A stretch of 64,000 nucleotides of DNA from Amorphochlora amoebiformis (Eukaryota > Cercozoa > Chlorarachniophyceae), in assembly GCA_054601695.1 (NCBI GenBank), contig BAAHQB010000007.1, forward strand, positions 682,001-746,000, read 5' to 3'. A program made the position numbers and the translations under genes. This document shows, in pieces, positions 1 to 64,000 of this stretch. The notes beneath the pieces were generated by a model, which was given only the letters and a program-made list of their open reading frames with translations, searched no databases and was not told where the DNA came from. The number at the start of each line of letters is the position of its first letter. Positions within the stretch are counted from its first letter, which is position 1.

Positions 1-239
1 GAGCGACAGCTAGCAAAGACAAAAATTGCAAGAGAGACGAAATAATTGAAGAAAAAGAGAGAATATTTCCAAGCAAAAAGAGGCCAAGAGAGAGAGAGAG
101 AGGAAGGGAGAGTCTCCAAGTTGGAAGTCGAGAGGGGTCGAAAGAGAGGGTTTGAAAGAGAGAAGTCTCGAGATATCGAGAGATTTCTAGAGATTTCGAG
201 AACGATCGAGAGAGATCGAGAAGAGCTTTGGTGCAAAAC

Positions 240-5308
<5,069 letters not shown>

Positions 5309-5573
5309 TCCGGCTGACACGTGTCTCAGTTACCTTGCGTGATCAGGCTCAACATCACGCTATAGATACAGCGTGACCACGGGCCACGTAACTCTAATAT
5401 CGGCGAAATCCCCGATATAAGCGGGAATTCGATTCGAATCCCGGTAGTCTTCGGGAAAAAACTCCCCCCGGTGTCACACCACACCTGGCCGCACAGTGGC
5501 GTGTCGTGTTGGGCAACCCCGCGGGCAACTACCACACCCGACACTCCCCCCCTTCCCTCCTCCGGGGAAGAAA
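5309..5573. promoter_or_regulatory. Divergent start region of engB and the zinc-finger gene
   Basis: 265 bp separate the two ATGs. It contains the perfect palindrome GACACGTGTC (5,316-5,325, with an E/G-box-like CACGTG core) and is GC-richer than the introns. I see no TATA box. A shared promoter is inferred from position only. Confidence 0.5.
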
Positions 5574-15290
<9,717 letters not shown>

Positions 15291-15852
15291 AAACAACCCG
15301 GGACTACCTCACGAATCCCCGCACGTATTCCCCTGTCCCGGGGATGTCCTACGTGTCCTCCAGATGTCACACGTGTCCACACGTGTCCTGCACGTGTCAC
15401 GAGTTGTTATAGAAGTAGGAGCGTAATTTTTACTGTCATTTAGAGTTATCTTTTCGCATTTTTTTTGTTTGTGTTGGGTTTAAACTAGTTTAAGAGCTAT
15501 ATTGTGTGGATTTGTTTGTTCTTTTGGGTTTTGGGGGACCTCTTTTCTAATTTTTCGGGTTTTCTTTTTTTTTCCTTTTCGTGATCTTTTTTCTAATTTT
15601 TCGGGTGTTTTTTTTTTAGAGCTTGTTAAATGTTCCGCCGTGTGTACCTTTGGCTTTAAGCGTTGTATCCATGGCGAATGTAGCATGATATATACAATCG
15701 TATACATGTATATGTATATATATATATAATTATATATATCTGTGTGTATATATATGCATATATAACGATTTGTATACGTATATGTATACGAATGTATCCA
15801 TATATACGTATATGTACGTAACATATATACATATATTTTTTTTATTTAGATG

Positions 15853-15906
<54 letters not shown>

Positions 15907-15907
15907 G

Positions 15908-15961
<54 letters not shown>

Positions 15962-15963
15962 TG

Positions 15964-16004
<41 letters not shown>

Positions 16005-16082
16005 TATCCGACTTTTAGTCATCACATTCAAAGACTAGTAATGCGTATTTTTTGTCTGTATATAATCGGAAACATATATATT

Positions 16083-16125
<43 letters not shown>

Positions 16126-17641
16126 AGAAAACAAGACGAAAGTCGAGATACATACAAACACGAAATCACACGCGTATGAAACAAATAAATAGATAAGAAA
16201 ATAGGTAGAAATTCACCAACTCAAGCAATTTTTCGAAAATGTTAAGACTCTAGCTTGCAACGAGCCTGAATTTAGTGAAAGAAGGGTATCTAGCAAGTGC
16301 GCGCATCCTTTGACTTAGGCTAGCTGTTAAATATTATACTTAAATGAGTACAAAGTTGTTATCACTGAACGTTTTCAGTTTTAAACTATATCTTTATATT
16401 CCTGAATATGTACATACTGTCTGCCGGGATTGTCTAGTGTTTTTTAAAGGTCTACTAGTAAATTATAGTTAGTAACTAGCCAAAAATTTCTTAAATCCAG
16501 TAAATATCACACGTGTATATAGTCTAGGATAGTTCTGTGAACTTGAAATATCCGAATGTATATATATTCTATCTAGACTATTTAGACTATGGATGGATAT
16601 ATATCATGTATTAAGTCGAGTATCCGTAGCTACTAGTTCGGCTGGATGCATACACGTGTACGTACGTCGACGTTCAGTAGGCGGTTGTAATGCGCATACC
16701 TGGCATATACGCATCAGGCAGGCGGTTGTAATGCGCATACCTAGCATGTAGCTAGACACTAGAGACTAGCTAGAGTCCAATTGCTACATGCGCATACACA
16801 GGCACAAGTGCATACGTCATACGTACGTACGTACGTGTACGGTACTCTTAAGGTACTGTATATACCAATACTCAGCACGATATGATATTGATACGTACAT
16901 TTTATTGTAGTTATTGTACACTCTACCTAACGTATGCGTCTAGATACGTACGCACGTAAAGAAGTTGTATACTACTAATATTTTAAAATATAACACAAAC
17001 GGTTGCACTATTAATTAATCTAAGCTACCTTTGTGTACGTATGTACGTACCGTACTACTAGTAACTAGAGTAATGAACTTTTGCGCTCGCGAATTCTCGC
17101 ACAAAATACAACTAGACAATGGTTCGGTTAAGAGAATAATTACCGCTGAATGCTATGTATCTAGTATATACATACGTACGTATGTGAACGACTATAAATC
17201 CATCAAAGGCTCACATGGGGAAAAATGGGGAAAAATTGTATCACTCTAGTAACAAATTATTCGGCAGTTGTTAACCCGATTTACTTGCACACACTTTTTG
17301 CTCGCACAATGTGCTTATTTACAACCACATAGCTGCAGATCTCTACTAGATCTAGGATATACATACCTTGTAAGTGTAGATGATGTATCTTTATAAATAT
17401 CGAGAATCCGTGTATATTCCAAATCGAAGTGATATCTATCTATCTAGCACATTCAGTGCAAAGAGAGAGACAGATCGACTATTTCGAAACCCACCCATAA
17501 TTAATGAATCATCGCACCTTAAACGCCAAAGTACGCCTTCCAAACTCGGACCTAGCTAACTAAGCATCCATCCTAGCCCGCTAAAAAAAGTCTAAGCCTA
17601 ATGATGCTAACGCCAGAGCCCCACACATGCATACATACATC
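15291..17641. other. Convergent intergenic region
   Basis: Holds an ACGTGTC cluster (15,346-15,402), T-rich stretches, TA arrays (15,700-16,130) and about 1.5 kb of ordinary AT-rich, low-repeat sequence (16,130-17,640) with ACGTACGT runs and a duplicated GGCGGTTGTAATGCGCATAC (16,680, 16,722). I see no gene apart from a possible Cys-rich exon at 15,620. Confidence 0.6.
15620..15679 (+). CDS. Possible orphan Cys/His-rich exon
   Basis: A long T tract ends in TTTAG, then a frame reads LVKCSAVCTFGFKRCIHGEC, ending near GTAGCA. The Cys/His spacing recalls a CCCH finger. No partner exon was found, so it may be chance or an alternative end of the zinc-finger gene. Confidence 0.3.
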
Positions 17642-63774
<46,133 letters not shown>

Positions 63775-63787
63775 CTATAATATATAT

Positions 63788-63830
<43 letters not shown>

Positions 63831-63856
63831 TATACATATATGTATATATATATATG

Positions 63857-63900
63857 GTCGAGACGTTGAAGTTATTTAGATTAATTCTATGTACAACCGC

Positions 63901-63907
<7 letters not shown>
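63857..63907 (-). repeat. Copy of exon 1 acceptor edge
   Basis: Repeats the acceptor and most of exon 1 (reads GAVVHRINLNNFNVST on the minus strand) but lacks the IAG donor end, so it is probably not an exon. Confidence 0.85.
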
Positions 63908-63939
<32 letters not shown>

Positions 63940-64000
63940 TGTAGAAAACAAATATATTAGATTAAGTATAAATCATATTACTTATATATTTATATATATA

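Overview
This is eukaryotic nuclear DNA. It holds parts of three protein-coding genes whose small GT-AG exons are scattered through introns built from TA arrays, degenerate CCCTAA/TTAGGG telomere-type repeats and GA/CT tracts. The long open frames of Tyr/Ile (TA arrays), Arg/Val or Leu/Gly (TTAGGG) and Arg/Glu (GA) are repeat translations, not genes. The real exons are mostly 20-150 nt. I recognised them by domain motifs and then tested them by chaining splice phases. TTAGGG-type repeats, a receptor-type tyrosine kinase and an EngB GTPase with an N-terminal hydrophobic presequence suggest a protist or alga, but I cannot name the lineage.

Layout. (1) 240-5,308, minus strand: an EngB/YihA-family GTPase. 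Eight exons run from the start codon through G1 (GRSNVGKS), the G2 region and G3 (DLPG) to LDARHG; the 3' end lies beyond the left edge. (2) 5,309-5,573: a 265-bp divergent start region. (3) 5,574-15,290, plus strand: a five-finger C2H2 zinc-finger protein of about 387 residues in 16 exons. Every finger is split by an intron, and one exon is 28 nt. (4) 15,291-17,641: convergent intergenic DNA. (5) 17,642-63,774 and beyond the right edge, minus strand: a giant receptor tyrosine kinase gene. I place 60 exons, about 4.3 kb of coding sequence in 46 kb. From N- to C-terminus they give NHL beta-propeller repeats, six tandem 60-nt exons each encoding a 20-residue Ser/Thr/Pro/Cys repeat, a long mucin-like region, a juxtamembrane ectodomain, one transmembrane helix, a tyrosine-kinase domain (GEGYF, VLK, HRDLACRN, DYG, WMPPE, SDIWS, DPNDRPT) and an acidic, charged tail ending in TGA. 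Splice phases agree through the chain except at two joins that I mark.

Most striking pattern. Many introns carry one to nine extra copies of the edge of the neighbouring exon together with its splice site (for example nine copies beside the exon at 26,645, two beside 7,899, three or four beside 60,557). The TA and CCCTAA repeats themselves supply splice signals: donors usually read GTATAT, acceptors TATATAG or CCCTAG. Exon-edge duplication and simple-repeat growth seem to be building the introns. In the kinase ectodomain the same process appears to have multiplied whole exons.

All coordinates were read by hand without alignment software. Exons supported by strong motifs plus phase are reliable; very short or motif-free exons are tentative and scored lower.
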